DNA of 64,000 bases from Rubrivivax sp. (GCA_020248945.1 JADCGQ010000023.1:25237-89236), one strand, 5' to 3'. Numbered from the stretch's first letter, positions 8,923 to 18,120 are shown. Notes: a model not told the origin generated them from the sequence alone. Numbers and translations are program-made.

Positions 8923-9951
8923 ATGGACTCCCTTTCCCAAGCCGCGCTCGGCGCGGCCGTGGCCGTGGCCGTGATGCAGCGGCGCACCGCCCTCTGGAAG
9001 GCCGCCGCCTTTGGCGCCGTGGCCGGCACGCTGCCCGACCTGGACGTGTTCATCGACCACGGCGACCCCATCCTCAACATGGTGCTGCACCGGGCCGAGA
9101 CCCACGCGCTGTTCTGGCTCACGCTGTTCTCGCTGCCGCTGGGCTGGGCGATGGCGGCGCTGGCCCGAGAACGCCACCAGTGGCGCCCGTGGTGGCTGGC
9201 CTCGTGGGCAGTGCTCATCACGCACCCGCTGCTCGACGCCTTCACGGTGTATGGCACGCAGCTGTTCCTGCCCTTCAGCAACGAGCCCGTGGGCCTGGGC
9301 AGCATGTTCATCATCGACCCCGCCTACACGCTGCCGCTGCTGCTGGGCGTGCTGGCGGCGCTGGCCTTCGCGCAGCGCGCGGCAGCGCTCAAGCTCAACG
9401 CCGCCGGCCTGGTGCTCAGCACCGCCTACCTGGGCTGGAGCGCGCTGGCCCAGGCGCACGTGGCCGACGTGGCACGCGAGTCGCTCGCCGCGCAGGGGCT
9501 CAAGGCCGACCGGCTGCTGGTCACGCCCTCGCCCTTCAACACCGTGCTGTGGCGCGTGGTGGCGGTCGACGAAGCCGGCAGCACCTACCGCGAAGGCTTC
9601 TACTCGCTGCTCGATGCGCCCATGCCGCCTGCCGAGCGCATCCGCTTCGACCGCTTCGAGCGTGGCAACACGCTGGCGGCCGAACTCGCCGGCGACGCCG
9701 GCGTGCAGCGCATCCAGGCCTTCAGCGGCGGCCTGTGGGCCCTGCGCGAGCAAGGCGGCCGCGTCCGCATCAGCGACCTGCGCATGGGCCAGGAGCCGAC
9801 GTACATCTTCGCCTTCGAGGTCGCCACGCGGCACAGCGCACCGGTGGCACTGGCGCCGACCGTGCACGTGGGCCGCCGCGCCGACCCCGGGCGTGCGCTG
9901 CCCTGGATCTGGCGCCGCCTGCAGGGCGAGCCACTGCCGCCGCCGCGCTGA
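8923..9951 (+). CDS. Membrane-bound metal-dependent hydrolase (YdjM/LexA-binding type)
   Basis: A 342-residue protein with the family opening MDSLSQAALGAAV and the N-terminal metal-ligand pattern GTLPDLDVF plus HRAETHA and THPLLDAFT, as seen in the DUF457/YdjM hydrolase family. Three to four membrane segments occupy roughly residues 60-185; the C-terminal ~150 residues are soluble and beta-rich. Start ATG lies 4 bases after the preceding stop. Substrate is unknown for the family. It may simply be co-transcribed with the nucleoside operon. Confidence 0.8.
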   Translation: MDSLSQAALGAAVAVAVMQRRTALWKAAAFGAVAGTLPDLDVFIDHGDPILNMVLHRAETHALFWLTLFSLPLGWAMAALARERHQWRPWWLASWAVLITHPLLDAFTVYGTQLFLPFSNEPVGLGSMFIIDPAYTLPLLLGVLAALAFAQRAAALKLNAAGLVLSTAYLGWSALAQAHVADVARESLAAQGLKADRLLVTPSPFNTVLWRVVAVDEAGSTYREGFYSLLDAPMPPAERIRFDRFERGNTLAAELAGDAGVQRIQAFSGGLWALREQGGRVRISDLRMGQEPTYIFAFEVATRHSAPVALAPTVHVGRRADPGRALPWIWRRLQGEPLPPPR

Positions 9952-10017
9952 AACCGCCGCTCGTCCGTGCCGGGGCGCGCTTCGTCGCCTGGGGATGGGC
10001 AGCCGGCAGGCAGTGGC

Positions 10018-10023
10018 TAGCAT
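10018..10023 (+). promoter_or_regulatory. Possible -10 element (TAGCAT) for the peptidase gene
   Basis: GGCTAGCAT lies 30 bases upstream of the peptidase ATG. The same TAGC(A/C)T core recurs before add and the response-regulator gene. No convincing -35 box is seen, so this is a weak call. Confidence 0.25.
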
Positions 10024-10053
10024 CGCCGGCTTTCCGATGCCCGAGGTGATGAC

Positions 10054-12285
10054 ATGACCCAACCCGACACGCGGCGCCGCACGCTGCTCGTTTCCGCCGG
10101 CCTGGCCGGCAGCCTGCCGGCGTCGCTGCTGTTCACGCGCCACGCACTGGCGCAGGCCGCTGCCGCCACCTCGTCGCAGCCGCCGGGCCTGCCCGTGGCC
10201 GCGGTGCGCAACGTGCGCGAGAGCTTCTTCGGCACGCCCGTCGACGACCCCTACCGCCACTTCGAGGACGCCAAGGCCGCCGAGGTGGCGCCGTGGATGA
10301 AGGCGCACAGCGACCACGCCCACGCCACGCTCAAGCGCATCGGCGGCCGCGCGGCGCTGCGGCGCAAGCTCGAGGAGATCGACTCCAGCGCCTCGGCGCG
10401 CGTGGGCGAGGTGCAGCGCCGCGCGGGCGAGCTGTTCTTCTACCAGCGCCGCGGCGCGACTGAAGACCAGTTCAAGCTCTGCGTCCGGCAAGGCCTGCAA
10501 GGCGCCGAGCGCGTGCTGTTCGACCCCGAAGAACTGAAGAAGAAGACCGGCACGCCGCACGCCATCAACTGGTACTCGGCCTCGCCCGATGGCAGCAAGG
10601 TGGCGCTGGGCGTGTCGGCCGGCGGCAGCGAAGACGCCTCGATGCGCATGCTCGACGTCAAGACCGGCAAGCAGCTCGGCCCGATCGTCGAGCGCGCGCA
10701 GTTCGGCGGCATCAGCTGGTCGCGCGACGGCCGGAACGTCTACTTCCACCGCATGCAGGCGCTGAAGAAGGGCGCGCCGCCGACCGACAAGTACCAGCGC
10801 AGCACCGCCTGCGTCATGCCCGCGGGCGGGCGCGAGTCCAGCATCAAGGTGCTGCTGCGCGCCGGCGACAAGGGCGGCGTCGAGATCCCGGCCACGGAGT
10901 TCCCGTTCATCGAGATCCTGCCCGACGGTCGCGCCATCGCCACGGTCTTTGACGGCGTGTCGCCGGAGTTTGCGGCCTGGCACAGCACCGAAGCCGCACT
11001 GAAGGCCGGCCGGCCGGCCTGGAAGAGGCTGTTCACGAAGGCCGATGCCATCACGTCGATGGCGGTGACGGGCGATCGGCTCTACGCCACCACGCACCGC
11101 GGCGCGCCGCGCTACAAGCTCATCGGCGGCCCGCTCGCCGGCTTCGACCCGGCCACCGCGCCCACGCTGGTGGCCGAGAGCAGCCGCGTGCTGGGCACCC
11201 TGGCCACCGCCGCCGACGCGGTGTACTTCGACGTGCGCGACGGCAACGTCAAGAAGCTGTTCAAGCTGGCGCCCGCGCCAGGCGCGCAGCCCCAGGAAGT
11301 GACGCTGCCGGTGCTGGGCTCGTTCAGCCTCGCCGGTGTCGAGCCCAGCTTGCCGGGGGTGTTGATGGACCTGCAGAGCTGGACGCGCGCGCGCCAGATC
11401 TTCAGCGTCGCCGCCGACGGCACGGTGGCCAACACCGGCCTGCAGCCGGCCGGGCCGCTCGATGCGCCGGCCAACGTCACCGCCACCGAGGTGATGGTGA
11501 AGAGCCACGATGGCGCGATGGTGCCGATGAGCATCATCCACCGCACCGGCACCCGGCTCGACGGCGCCAACCCGACCATCCTCTACGGCTACGCCAGCTA
11601 CGGCATCACCGAAGAGCCCTTCTTCAGCCCCAGCCGCCTGGCCTGGATGGACGCCGGCGGCGTGTTTGCCGTCGCCAACCCGCGCGGCAGCGCGGTGTTC
11701 GGCAAGGACTGGTACCTCGCCGGCAAGCAGACCACCAAGCCCAACACCTGGAAGGACTTCATCGCCTGCGCCGAGCACCTGGTGGGCGAGAAGTGGACGC
11801 GCCCCTCACGCCTGGCCATCTGGGGCGGCAGCGCCGGCGGCATCCTCGTGGGCATGGCGATGTGCGAGCGGCCCGACCTGTTCGCCGCGGTGATGCCGGC
11901 CGTGGGCTGCATGGACATGGTGCGCGCCGAAACCACGCCCAACGGCATCCCCAACATCCCGGAGTTCGGCAGCCGCAAGACGGAGCCGGGCTTCCGCGCG
12001 CTGCTCGCCATGAGCACCTACCACCAGATCAAGGACGGCGTGAAGTACCCGGCCGTGCTGTTCACCCACGGCGTCAACGACCCGCGCGTGGAGGTGTGGA
12101 ACACCACCAAGGCCGCGGCGCGCCTGATGGCCGCCAGCACCAGCGGCAAGCCGGTGCTGGTGCGGCTGGACTACGAGGCCGGCCACGGCATCGGCGACAC
12201 CAAGGCGCAGGTGCTCGACGAGCGGGCCGACACCTTTGCCTTCGTGATGTGGCAGACGGGCATGCCGGGGTGGGAGCTCAGCTGA
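10054..12285 (+). CDS. Tat-exported prolyl oligopeptidase family peptidase (S9A)
   Basis: A 743-residue serine peptidase that cleaves after proline in short peptides. The N-terminus RRRTLLVSAGLAG with cleavage near ALAQA is a twin-arginine signal, so the enzyme is periplasmic or outer-face. A seven-bladed propeller spans roughly residues 60-430, followed by an alpha/beta hydrolase domain. The triad is visible as Ser593 (WGGSAGG), Asp676 (GVNDPRV) and His711 (EAGHGIG). It stands alone between a nucleoside operon and a convergent lipoprotein gene. A protease-B-like (oligopeptidase B) specificity is an alternative. Confidence 0.9.
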   Translation: MTQPDTRRRTLLVSAGLAGSLPASLLFTRHALAQAAAATSSQPPGLPVAAVRNVRESFFGTPVDDPYRHFEDAKAAEVAPWMKAHSDHAHATLKRIGGRAALRRKLEEIDSSASARVGEVQRRAGELFFYQRRGATEDQFKLCVRQGLQGAERVLFDPEELKKKTGTPHAINWYSASPDGSKVALGVSAGGSEDASMRMLDVKTGKQLGPIVERAQFGGISWSRDGRNVYFHRMQALKKGAPPTDKYQRSTACVMPAGGRESSIKVLLRAGDKGGVEIPATEFPFIEILPDGRAIATVFDGVSPEFAAWHSTEAALKAGRPAWKRLFTKADAITSMAVTGDRLYATTHRGAPRYKLIGGPLAGFDPATAPTLVAESSRVLGTLATAADAVYFDVRDGNVKKLFKLAPAPGAQPQEVTLPVLGSFSLAGVEPSLPGVLMDLQSWTRARQIFSVAADGTVANTGLQPAGPLDAPANVTATEVMVKSHDGAMVPMSIIHRTGTRLDGANPTILYGYASYGITEEPFFSPSRLAWMDAGGVFAVANPRGSAVFGKDWYLAGKQTTKPNTWKDFIACAEHLVGEKWTRPSRLAIWGGSAGGILVGMAMCERPDLFAAVMPAVGCMDMVRAETTPNGIPNIPEFGSRKTEPGFRALLAMSTYHQIKDGVKYPAVLFTHGVNDPRVEVWNTTKAAARLMAASTSGKPVLVRLDYEAGHGIGDTKAQVLDERADTFAFVMWQTGMPGWELS

Positions 12286-12289
12286 AGGC

Positions 12290-14323
12290 CTACCAGTCGT
12301 AGGCCGCGAGCGCGCTCTCGCGCAGGTGCACCACCTGAGCGCCCATCAGCAGGGCGCGCTCTTCGCCCAGCCAGCCCGCGCCGGTGCCGTCGTTGGCGCC
12401 CTTCAGATCGCGCAGCACCAGGCTGCGCGCGGCGGTGTCGACCTCGAAGGTCTGCAAGCCGCGCTGGAAGCCGCTGAAGGGCCCCTGGCTCAGCACCACC
12501 GGCAGCGCCAGCCGGGCCACGGCGCCGCCGGGCGCGGCGTCCAGGCGCATCGCCAGGCCATGGCGTGACTGCTCCAGCGCGCTGGCACTGCCGGCGTCGC
12601 CGAGCGTGAGCGAGCGCAGCACGCGTGGCGCGGTGGCGTCGGCCACGTCGAACAGCGTCAGCTGCAGGCCCTGCACGCGGCCCTCGGTGTCGGCCGCGCG
12701 GCCCAGGCCCAGCAGCAGGCCCTCGGGCAGCGGCAGCAGCGTTTCGGCGTAGCCGGGCAGCTCGACCTCGCCGGCCACGCGCGGGTCGGTGGCATCGGCC
12801 AGGTCGAGCACGTACAGCGGGTCGATGCGGCGGAAGGTGACGACGTAGCCTCGCGCACCGGCGAAGCGCACCGCATACACCTGCTCGCCCGGCTTGCCGA
12901 TGGCGGCCGGCCGGCGCGCGTTGGGCAGCACGCTCACCGTGGCCAGCGTGCGGCCGTCGGCACTGGCCGCGGCGCTGTCGGCGCGCAGCACCGTCAGGCG
13001 TGCCGGCGAGGGCCGGCGCGCACCGGCATCGGCAGGCGACGCCCAGCCCTCGCCGCCGGTGTAGGTGAGCACGCGCAGATGGCCCTCGTGCTCGCTCAGG
13101 CGGTAGCTCATGCGCGTGCTGTCCCAGCCGAGATGGCCTTCGACATCGGCCGAGCCGCGCCAGGCCAGGCCGCCGGTGCCCGTGGGGTCGAGCGCGAACT
13201 GGTGCACGTCGGTGCGCGGCGGCGCCGCCGCCACGAGGCTGAGGCTCTCCATCAGCGGCGTGCTGCGGGTCGTCGCCAGCCAGAGGTTGCGTGGCGTCAG
13301 GTACACGGCTTCGGTGCCGCCGGCAAAGCAGCGCGTGCTCTGCGGCAGATCGGGGCTGCGCAGGTCGACCAGCGTCACCGTGGTCAGCTGCACCGCGAGC
13401 GAACCGTTGTCGGGCTGCAGCCAGCAGTCGGTGTCGCGCAGCAGCGGCTGCGCGGCGCCGCCGTTGCGGCGCAGGCGTGGCAGCAACTCGTCGGCGCTCA
13501 GGCGGGCGATGGCCGCGGTGCGCTCGCCCGGCGTGGCCGTGGCCGGCAGGGCCTGCGCCTGCAGCATAGGCCGGTGCACGGCCACCACGACCAGCGTGTC
13601 GCCGACGCGGCGCGCATCGACCAGCGAGCCCTCGAAGGACAGGCGCGCACCGGCCACAGGGCGCGCGGCGTCGCGGGTGTCGATGTGCTGCAGCTGCACG
13701 CCCTGTTTCAGCCACATCGGCGGGATCGACACGCAATCGGGGCACAGCGCGCTGCCGGCCAGGGCCTCCTGGCGGCGCGACACGGCCACCAGCGCCTGCC
13801 CGTCGCTGCGCGCCATCAGCCCTTCGGGCTGCTGCCAGGCGTCGTCGCGAGCCAGCGGCACGCGCAGGGCCTCGCCAAGGCGCCCGGCAGCGCCCATCGG
13901 CTGCGCGATCAGCACCAGGCCGCCGGCGTCGTCACGCGACAGCGCATGCAGCGTGCTGCCGGTGCTGCGCAGCAGGTCGGCCTCGTCGACCCCGTCTTCC
14001 TGCACCAGCGTGCGGCTGCTCGGCGGCGCGGCGGCCAAGGCGCCGCTGATCGGCGCCGCTGCGCCGATGCCGGCGCCGAAGCTGCCGCCACCGGCCAGCC
14101 GGCCCTGGGCGTCGAGCGCGCGCAGTCGGCCCTGGGCCCAGCTGGCCAGCTCACCCGGCCGGGCGGCGGCCAGCGCGCCGGCGCGGCCTTCAGAGGCGGG
14201 CGGCGTGGGTTCACCGCCACCGCCACCGCAGGCGGCCAGCAGCAGCGCCAGCAGCGCGGCCAGTGCCGGGCGCGGACTCGCCGGCAGCGCGCCCGGGCAT
14301 CGAGCGAATCTTGAAGCACTCAT
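12290..14323 (-). CDS. Beta-propeller domain lipoprotein
   Basis: A 677-residue exported protein. The ATG at 14323 is chosen because GAGGAG lies just upstream and because it places a lipoprotein signal correctly (LLALLLAACGGGGG, lipobox LAAC). The body matches the bacterial C-terminal beta-propeller family, with the characteristic DGVDEADLLRSTG near residue 110 and repeated blade-like segments ending in YVVTFRRIDPLYVLDL. It converges on the peptidase gene, 4 bases apart. Function in the family is unknown; some members are secreted and associate with membranes or proteases. Confidence 0.8.
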   Translation of the reverse strand: MSASRFARCPGALPASPRPALAALLALLLAACGGGGGEPTPPASEGRAGALAAARPGELASWAQGRLRALDAQGRLAGGGSFGAGIGAAAPISGALAAAPPSSRTLVQEDGVDEADLLRSTGSTLHALSRDDAGGLVLIAQPMGAAGRLGEALRVPLARDDAWQQPEGLMARSDGQALVAVSRRQEALAGSALCPDCVSIPPMWLKQGVQLQHIDTRDAARPVAGARLSFEGSLVDARRVGDTLVVVAVHRPMLQAQALPATATPGERTAAIARLSADELLPRLRRNGGAAQPLLRDTDCWLQPDNGSLAVQLTTVTLVDLRSPDLPQSTRCFAGGTEAVYLTPRNLWLATTRSTPLMESLSLVAAAPPRTDVHQFALDPTGTGGLAWRGSADVEGHLGWDSTRMSYRLSEHEGHLRVLTYTGGEGWASPADAGARRPSPARLTVLRADSAAASADGRTLATVSVLPNARRPAAIGKPGEQVYAVRFAGARGYVVTFRRIDPLYVLDLADATDPRVAGEVELPGYAETLLPLPEGLLLGLGRAADTEGRVQGLQLTLFDVADATAPRVLRSLTLGDAGSASALEQSRHGLAMRLDAAPGGAVARLALPVVLSQGPFSGFQRGLQTFEVDTAARSLVLRDLKGANDGTGAGWLGEERALLMGAQVVHLRESALAAYDW

Positions 14324-14379
14324 GAACTCTCCTCGTCGGGTAAGAGGGGCGGGGGAGCCGCCGATCTGCATCGTTGTCC

Positions 14380-14408
14380 TTGCGCCCGTCTCAAGCGCGT
14401 GGGACAAT
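14380..14408 (+). promoter_or_regulatory. Possible sigma-70 promoter for the DUF6502-type gene
   Basis: TTGCGC (14380-14385), a 17-base spacer and GACAAT (14403-14408) sit in the divergent gap between the propeller lipoprotein and the next plus-strand gene, about 58 bases before its GTG. Spacing is ideal and the -10 matches 4 of 6. Read by eye only. Confidence 0.4.
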
Positions 14409-14465
14409 ATCCCACATACCCCGCCGCTGCGTCAACGCCGCCAACCCTTGCGACTGTTTCAGAGC

Positions 14466-15299
14466 GTGACCACGCCCACTCCCACTCTGGTGCTCGACCG
14501 CGTGCTCGCGTTGCTGGGCCCGCTGGTGCGGCTGCTGCTGCGCCACGGCGTCACCTACCCGGTGTTCACAGCGGCGCTCAAGCGCGTGTTCCTGGCCCAG
14601 GCGCAGGCCGAGCTGGCGCAGCGTGGCATGGCCGCCACCGACAGCGCGGTGTCCCTGCTGTCGGGCGTGCACCGGCGCGACGTGCGCACGCTCACGCGCG
14701 GCGCCGCCGCCGAGCCCGCCAGCGCGCCGCCGCCCACGCTGGGCCTGGCGGCGCAGGTGGTGGCGCGCTGGATGCATGACGCCGCCTTCCGCCACGCCGA
14801 CGGCTCGCTGCGCGTGCTGCCGCGCGACAGCCGGGCCGGCGTCGTCGGCTTCGATGCCTTGGTGGAGGGCGTCAGCCGCGACGTGCGGCCCAAAGCCGTG
14901 CTCGACGAACTGCTGCGCCTGGGCGTGCTCGAAGAAGGCGCCGAGGGCCTCGTGCTCGCGCGCAGCGGCTTCGCCCCGCAGGCCGGCTTCGACGAGGCCC
15001 TGTGGCTCAGCGCGCAGAACCTGCACGACCACGCCGCGGCCGCGGTGGCCAACCTGTCGGGCACGCGCACACGGCCCGGTGGCTACCTCGAGCAGGCGGT
15101 GTTCGTCGACGAGATCACGGCCGCCTCGGCCGAGCGGCTGCACGACGTGTCGGTGGAGGCCTGGAAGCGCGCCTTTGCCCTCGTCATGGCCGAGGCGCAG
15201 ACGCGTTTCGATGCCGACGCCGCCGAGGCGCCAGCCAACACCCGCCGCCACCGCGCGCGCTTCGGTGTCTATTTCTACAGCGAACAGGAATCACCATGA
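14466..15299 (+). CDS. Conserved protein of DUF6502 type
   Basis: A 277-residue soluble protein starting at GTG 14466. Its N-terminus (LLGPLVRLLLRHGVTYPVF) and the segment LSGVHRRDVRTLTR resemble a family of hypothetical proteins of beta- and gammaproteobacteria with a helix-turn-helix-like N-terminal region, annotated as DUF6502. Nothing catalytic is visible. The stop overlaps the ATG of the next lipoprotein gene, so the two are translated together and probably function together. The domain name comes from memory of the family and is not certain. Confidence 0.65.
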   Translation: MTTPTPTLVLDRVLALLGPLVRLLLRHGVTYPVFTAALKRVFLAQAQAELAQRGMAATDSAVSLLSGVHRRDVRTLTRGAAAEPASAPPPTLGLAAQVVARWMHDAAFRHADGSLRVLPRDSRAGVVGFDALVEGVSRDVRPKAVLDELLRLGVLEEGAEGLVLARSGFAPQAGFDEALWLSAQNLHDHAAAAVANLSGTRTRPGGYLEQAVFVDEITAASAERLHDVSVEAWKRAFALVMAEAQTRFDADAAEAPANTRRHRARFGVYFYSEQESP

Positions 15300-15754
15300 A
15301 CCACGCTCCATGCGCGGGTAGGCGCCGCTGGCTGCTGCTGCTGGCCGGCAGCGCGGGTGCCGCTGCGCTGGCCGGTTGCGGGCCGGGCGTGGGCGGATCG
15401 GGCACCGGGCTCGAGCCCCCGCCCGCGCTCACGGCCGCGCTGCCGACGCCGTCTCTGCACGCCGATGGCATCGATGGCCGCCACGTGCAGGCCGTGCTCG
15501 AAGGCTCGCGGCTGCGCGTCACCCGGGCCTGCCCGCTGCTGCAGTTCAGCGGCCGGTGGAACGGCCTGCCGGGCAGCCCGCTGCACTTCGAAGGCGAGCT
15601 CGACGGCAACCCCGCGCGGCCGGCGCGCGCCGAGGTGCAGGTGAGCGGCAGCACGCTGGTGGTGACGCTGCGCGACGGCACCGGCACGGTGCTGCTGGGG
15701 CCGCTGGCACTGGGCAGTGTGATGACGCTGCCACCGCTGCAGAGCTGCGGCTGA
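15296..15754 (+). CDS. Small lipoprotein, partner of the preceding gene
   Basis: A 152-residue protein with a signal peptide containing an N-terminal RRR and a lipobox ALAGC, giving a mature lipoprotein of about 125 residues with a Gly-rich start. The rest is beta-rich, with two further cysteines (RACPLL and the C-terminal SCG) that could pair. The ATG overlaps the stop of the DUF6502-type gene (ATGA). No known domain is recognised. Confidence 0.7.
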   Translation: MNHAPCAGRRRWLLLLAGSAGAAALAGCGPGVGGSGTGLEPPPALTAALPTPSLHADGIDGRHVQAVLEGSRLRVTRACPLLQFSGRWNGLPGSPLHFEGELDGNPARPARAEVQVSGSTLVVTLRDGTGTVLLGPLALGSVMTLPPLQSCG

Positions 15755-15774
15755 AGCCCTGGCACGGCCCTCGC

Positions 15775-15780
15775 TAGCAT
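15775..15780 (+). promoter_or_regulatory. Possible -10 element placing add on a leaderless transcript
   Basis: TAGCAT ends 7 bases before the add ATG at 15788, so transcription would begin at or next to the start codon. No ribosome-binding sequence lies upstream of that ATG, which agrees with a leaderless message. A weak CTGAAG is about 18 bases upstream. Confidence 0.35.
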
Positions 15781-15787
15781 CGGGTGC

Positions 15788-16846
15788 ATGAGCTCCCCGA
15801 TGCCCGCTGGCGGCCCCGACGCCGCTGAATTCGCCCGCCAAGTCCCCAAGGTGTTGCTGCACGAGCACCTCGACGGCGGCCTGCGCGTGGCCACGCTGCG
15901 CGAACTGGCCCTGGCGCGCAGCCTGCCACTGCCGGCCGACACCGAGGCCGGCCTCGCGGCCTGGTTCAACGCCAACGCCCATGCCGGCAGCCTGCTGAAG
16001 TACCTCGAAGGCTTTGCCCTCACCGTGGCCGCGATGGCCTCGCCCGAGGCGATGCGCCGCGTGGCCCGCGAGGCCGCCGACGACGCCGCCGACGACAGCG
16101 TGGTGCTGGGCGAGTTCCGCATCGCGCCGCTGCTCTTCGAGCCACACGGCACGCCGGGCGACGCCGCGGTGGAGGCGATGCTGCAGGGCCTGGCCGAGAG
16201 CCGGCTGCCGCTGCTCAGCCACAGCGGCCTGATCGTCTGCGCCATGCGCCACGAAGACGAGGCCGCCACGCGCCGCGCCGCCGAACTGGCTTTGCGCTGG
16301 ATGGGCCGCGGCGTCGTCGGCTTCGACCTTGCCGGCGCCGAGGTCGGCCACCCGCCCAGCAAACACGCCCGCACGCTGGCCCTGGTGCGCGAGGCGGGCT
16401 TGGCCGTCACGCTGCATGCCGGCGAGGCCGACAGCGCCGAGCGCGTGCTCGAAGCCGGCCGCCTGGGCGCGCGGCGCATCGGCCACGGCGTGCGCCTGGT
16501 CGACGCGCTCACCGGCGCCGCACCCGCCGCGCTGCTGGACGAAACGCGCGCGCTGGGCCTGCACCTGGAGGTCTGCCCCACCAGCAACGTGCACACCGGC
16601 GCGGCCGCCAGCGTGGCCACGCACCCGATCACGGCGCTGTGGCGGGCCGGCGTCTCGCTGAGCTACCACACCGACAACCGGCTGATGAGCTGCGTCACGC
16701 CCAGCTCCGAGGCCGAGGCGCTGCTGCGCGAGACACCGCTCACGCGCGACGACTTGCGCGCGATGGCCCGCCAGGCCGCCGCCGCGAGCTTCCTGCCCGA
16801 GGCAGCCCGTCAGCGCGCCATGGCGCTGATCGACGCAAGCCCATAA
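15788..16846 (+). CDS. add: Adenosine deaminase family protein
   Basis: A 352-residue TIM-barrel amidohydrolase converting adenosine (and deoxyadenosine) to inosine, or adenine-type substrates. Metal and catalytic residues are visible: HEHLDGG (two zinc His), FDLAGAEVG, TLHAGEAD (zinc His and catalytic Glu), RIGHGVRL (catalytic His) and SYHTDN (zinc/catalytic Asp region). VCPTSNVHTGA is also typical. The product inosine would be a substrate of the PNP encoded at 3341-4168. It converges on the LacI-type gene. Confidence 0.9.
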   Translation: MSSPMPAGGPDAAEFARQVPKVLLHEHLDGGLRVATLRELALARSLPLPADTEAGLAAWFNANAHAGSLLKYLEGFALTVAAMASPEAMRRVAREAADDAADDSVVLGEFRIAPLLFEPHGTPGDAAVEAMLQGLAESRLPLLSHSGLIVCAMRHEDEAATRRAAELALRWMGRGVVGFDLAGAEVGHPPSKHARTLALVREAGLAVTLHAGEADSAERVLEAGRLGARRIGHGVRLVDALTGAAPAALLDETRALGLHLEVCPTSNVHTGAAASVATHPITALWRAGVSLSYHTDNRLMSCVTPSSEAEALLRETPLTRDDLRAMARQAAAASFLPEAARQRAMALIDASP

Positions 16847-16891
16847 CCCGCACCGGCCCAGCCACCTGCGCGGATCCGGCTCCGCCGGGCC

Positions 16892-16943
16892 GCCGCGGGG
16901 CCACCCCCTCGGGGGGCTGCGAGCCAGAGCGAGCTGGGGGGCA
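16892..16943. terminator. GC-rich intergenic repeat between convergent genes
   Basis: The block contains CCCCC-TC-GGGGG (16904-16915) followed by GAGCTGGGGGG, which can also pair with the upstream C-run. Such G/C-run elements recur between genes in this bacterial group. Lying between add and a gene read the other way, it may end transcription from both sides. There is no T-run, so this is a weak call. Confidence 0.4.
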
Positions 16944-16946
16944 CCG

Positions 16947-17969
16947 TTACGCGCTCGCGCGCACCACCAGCTCGAAGCCCAGGTCCACGGCCGGCGTCTC
17001 CACCGCCTCGCCGCGCATCAGCTTCAGCAGCATCGTGGCGGCGGCGCGGCCGATCTCGCCGCGGGGCGTGCGCACCGTCGTCAGCGGCGGCTGCATCTGC
17101 TCGCTGCCGGTCAGGTCGTTGAAGCCGGCCACCGCGATGCGCCCGGGCACGGCCACGCCCAGCCGCAGCGCCGCCAGCAGCGCGCCCTGGGCGAGGTCAT
17201 CGTTGCAGAAGAACACGGCGTCGACCGCCGGCGTCTGGCCGAGGATCTGCTCGAACATCGTGCCGCCCAGCGCCAGTGAGGACGGCGCAGGGTTCAGCCA
17301 CTCCAGCGTCGGCGCGTGCAGCCCGGCGTCGCGCAGCGTGCGACGCCAGCCCTCCAGGCGCTGCAGCGTGCGCGGGTCCAGTTGCGCCGCGGCAAAGGCG
17401 ATGCGGCGGTGGCCGCGCGCCAGCAGGTGCCGCGTCAACGCCGCCGCGGCATCGGCCTGCGACAGGCCCACGCTGTGCACGCCAGGCGCGCCGCTCGTTT
17501 CCATCAGGTGCACGCAGGGCACGCCGCTGGTGGCGATGAGCTCGCGCGCGGCCTCGCTGCGGTCGAAGCCCGTCACCAGCAGCCCGGCCGGGCGGTGCAG
17601 CAGCTGCTCGCGCAGCAGCTGTTCTTCTTCGGCGGCGTCGTAATGGGTGATGCCGATCAGCGTCTGGTAGCCGGCCGGCCGCAGCGTGCGCTGCACGGCC
17701 TCGAGCACGTCGACGAAGAGCGCGTTGGTCAACAGCGGGATCAGCAGCGCCACGTGCGCGCTGCGCGCCGAGGCCAGCGCCCGCGCCGCGGGGTCGGGCA
17801 CGTAGCCCAGCGTGCGCGCAGCAGCCTGCACGCGCAGCACCAGCTCGGGCGCCACGGCGCGCTCGCCGCGCAGCGCGCGCGACACGGTGATCGGGCTCAC
17901 CTCGGCCAGGCGCGCCACGTCGGCGAGCGTGACGCGTCCGGACGCACGGGATCGGCCAGCAGTGGACAT
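16947..17969 (-). CDS. LacI-family regulator of the gluconate/TRAP locus
   Basis: A 340-residue repressor. The HTH VTLADVARLAEVSPITVSRALRG is at residues 13-35, with the hinge-helix region ending in YVPDPAARALAS. The periplasmic-binding-protein-like effector domain follows and has FFCNDDLAQGAL and VAGFNDL. I chose the ATG at 17969 because it puts the HTH close to the N-terminus; a longer frame would run across an operator. It is divergent from gntK and two identical palindromes lie between them, so autoregulation plus control of gntK-TRAP is likely. The inducer is probably gluconate or a related sugar acid. Confidence 0.88.
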   Translation of the reverse strand: MSTAGRSRASGRVTLADVARLAEVSPITVSRALRGERAVAPELVLRVQAAARTLGYVPDPAARALASARSAHVALLIPLLTNALFVDVLEAVQRTLRPAGYQTLIGITHYDAAEEEQLLREQLLHRPAGLLVTGFDRSEAARELIATSGVPCVHLMETSGAPGVHSVGLSQADAAAALTRHLLARGHRRIAFAAAQLDPRTLQRLEGWRRTLRDAGLHAPTLEWLNPAPSSLALGGTMFEQILGQTPAVDAVFFCNDDLAQGALLAALRLGVAVPGRIAVAGFNDLTGSEQMQPPLTTVRTPRGEIGRAAATMLLKLMRGEAVETPAVDLGFELVVRASA

Positions 17970-18017
17970 CGGGATGTACGGGAAAGCACGGACGCCGAAC
18001 GGCTCGGCGATCCATAG

Positions 18018-18029
18018 GATAGCGCTATC
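18018..18029. promoter_or_regulatory. Operator O1 (GATAGCGCTATC)
   Basis: A perfect 12-bp palindrome between the LacI-type gene and gntK, on the regulator side. The identical sequence recurs at 18104-18115, 86 bp away (about eight helical turns), which would allow looping. GC at the centre of an even-length palindrome is the usual LacI/GntR-type operator layout. Confidence 0.75.
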
Positions 18030-18102
18030 TCCATCGGAGTACCAGTCCGGCAAGACACCGCGTCTGCCGGGCACAGGAACTCCGATTTTCTTGGATCTCT
18101 TT

Positions 18103-18116
18103 GGATAGCGCTATCC
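18103..18116. promoter_or_regulatory. Operator O2, a 14-bp palindrome directly before gntK
   Basis: GGATAGCGCTATCC is a perfect palindrome ending 4 bases before the gntK ATG. It occupies the place where a ribosome-binding site would be, so none is visible. The repressor would block the transcription start itself, and the message is probably leaderless or nearly so. Confidence 0.75.
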
Positions 18117-18120
18117 CAGC

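Noticed and set aside
8896..11778. 960-codon minus-strand open frame
   Set aside because: Antisense shadow of the YdjM-type hydrolase and the prolyl oligopeptidase, whose catalytic motifs are clear on the plus strand.
17970..18074. N-terminal extension of the LacI-type regulator
   Set aside because: The extra 35 codons would run over operator O1 and put the HTH unusually far from the N-terminus.
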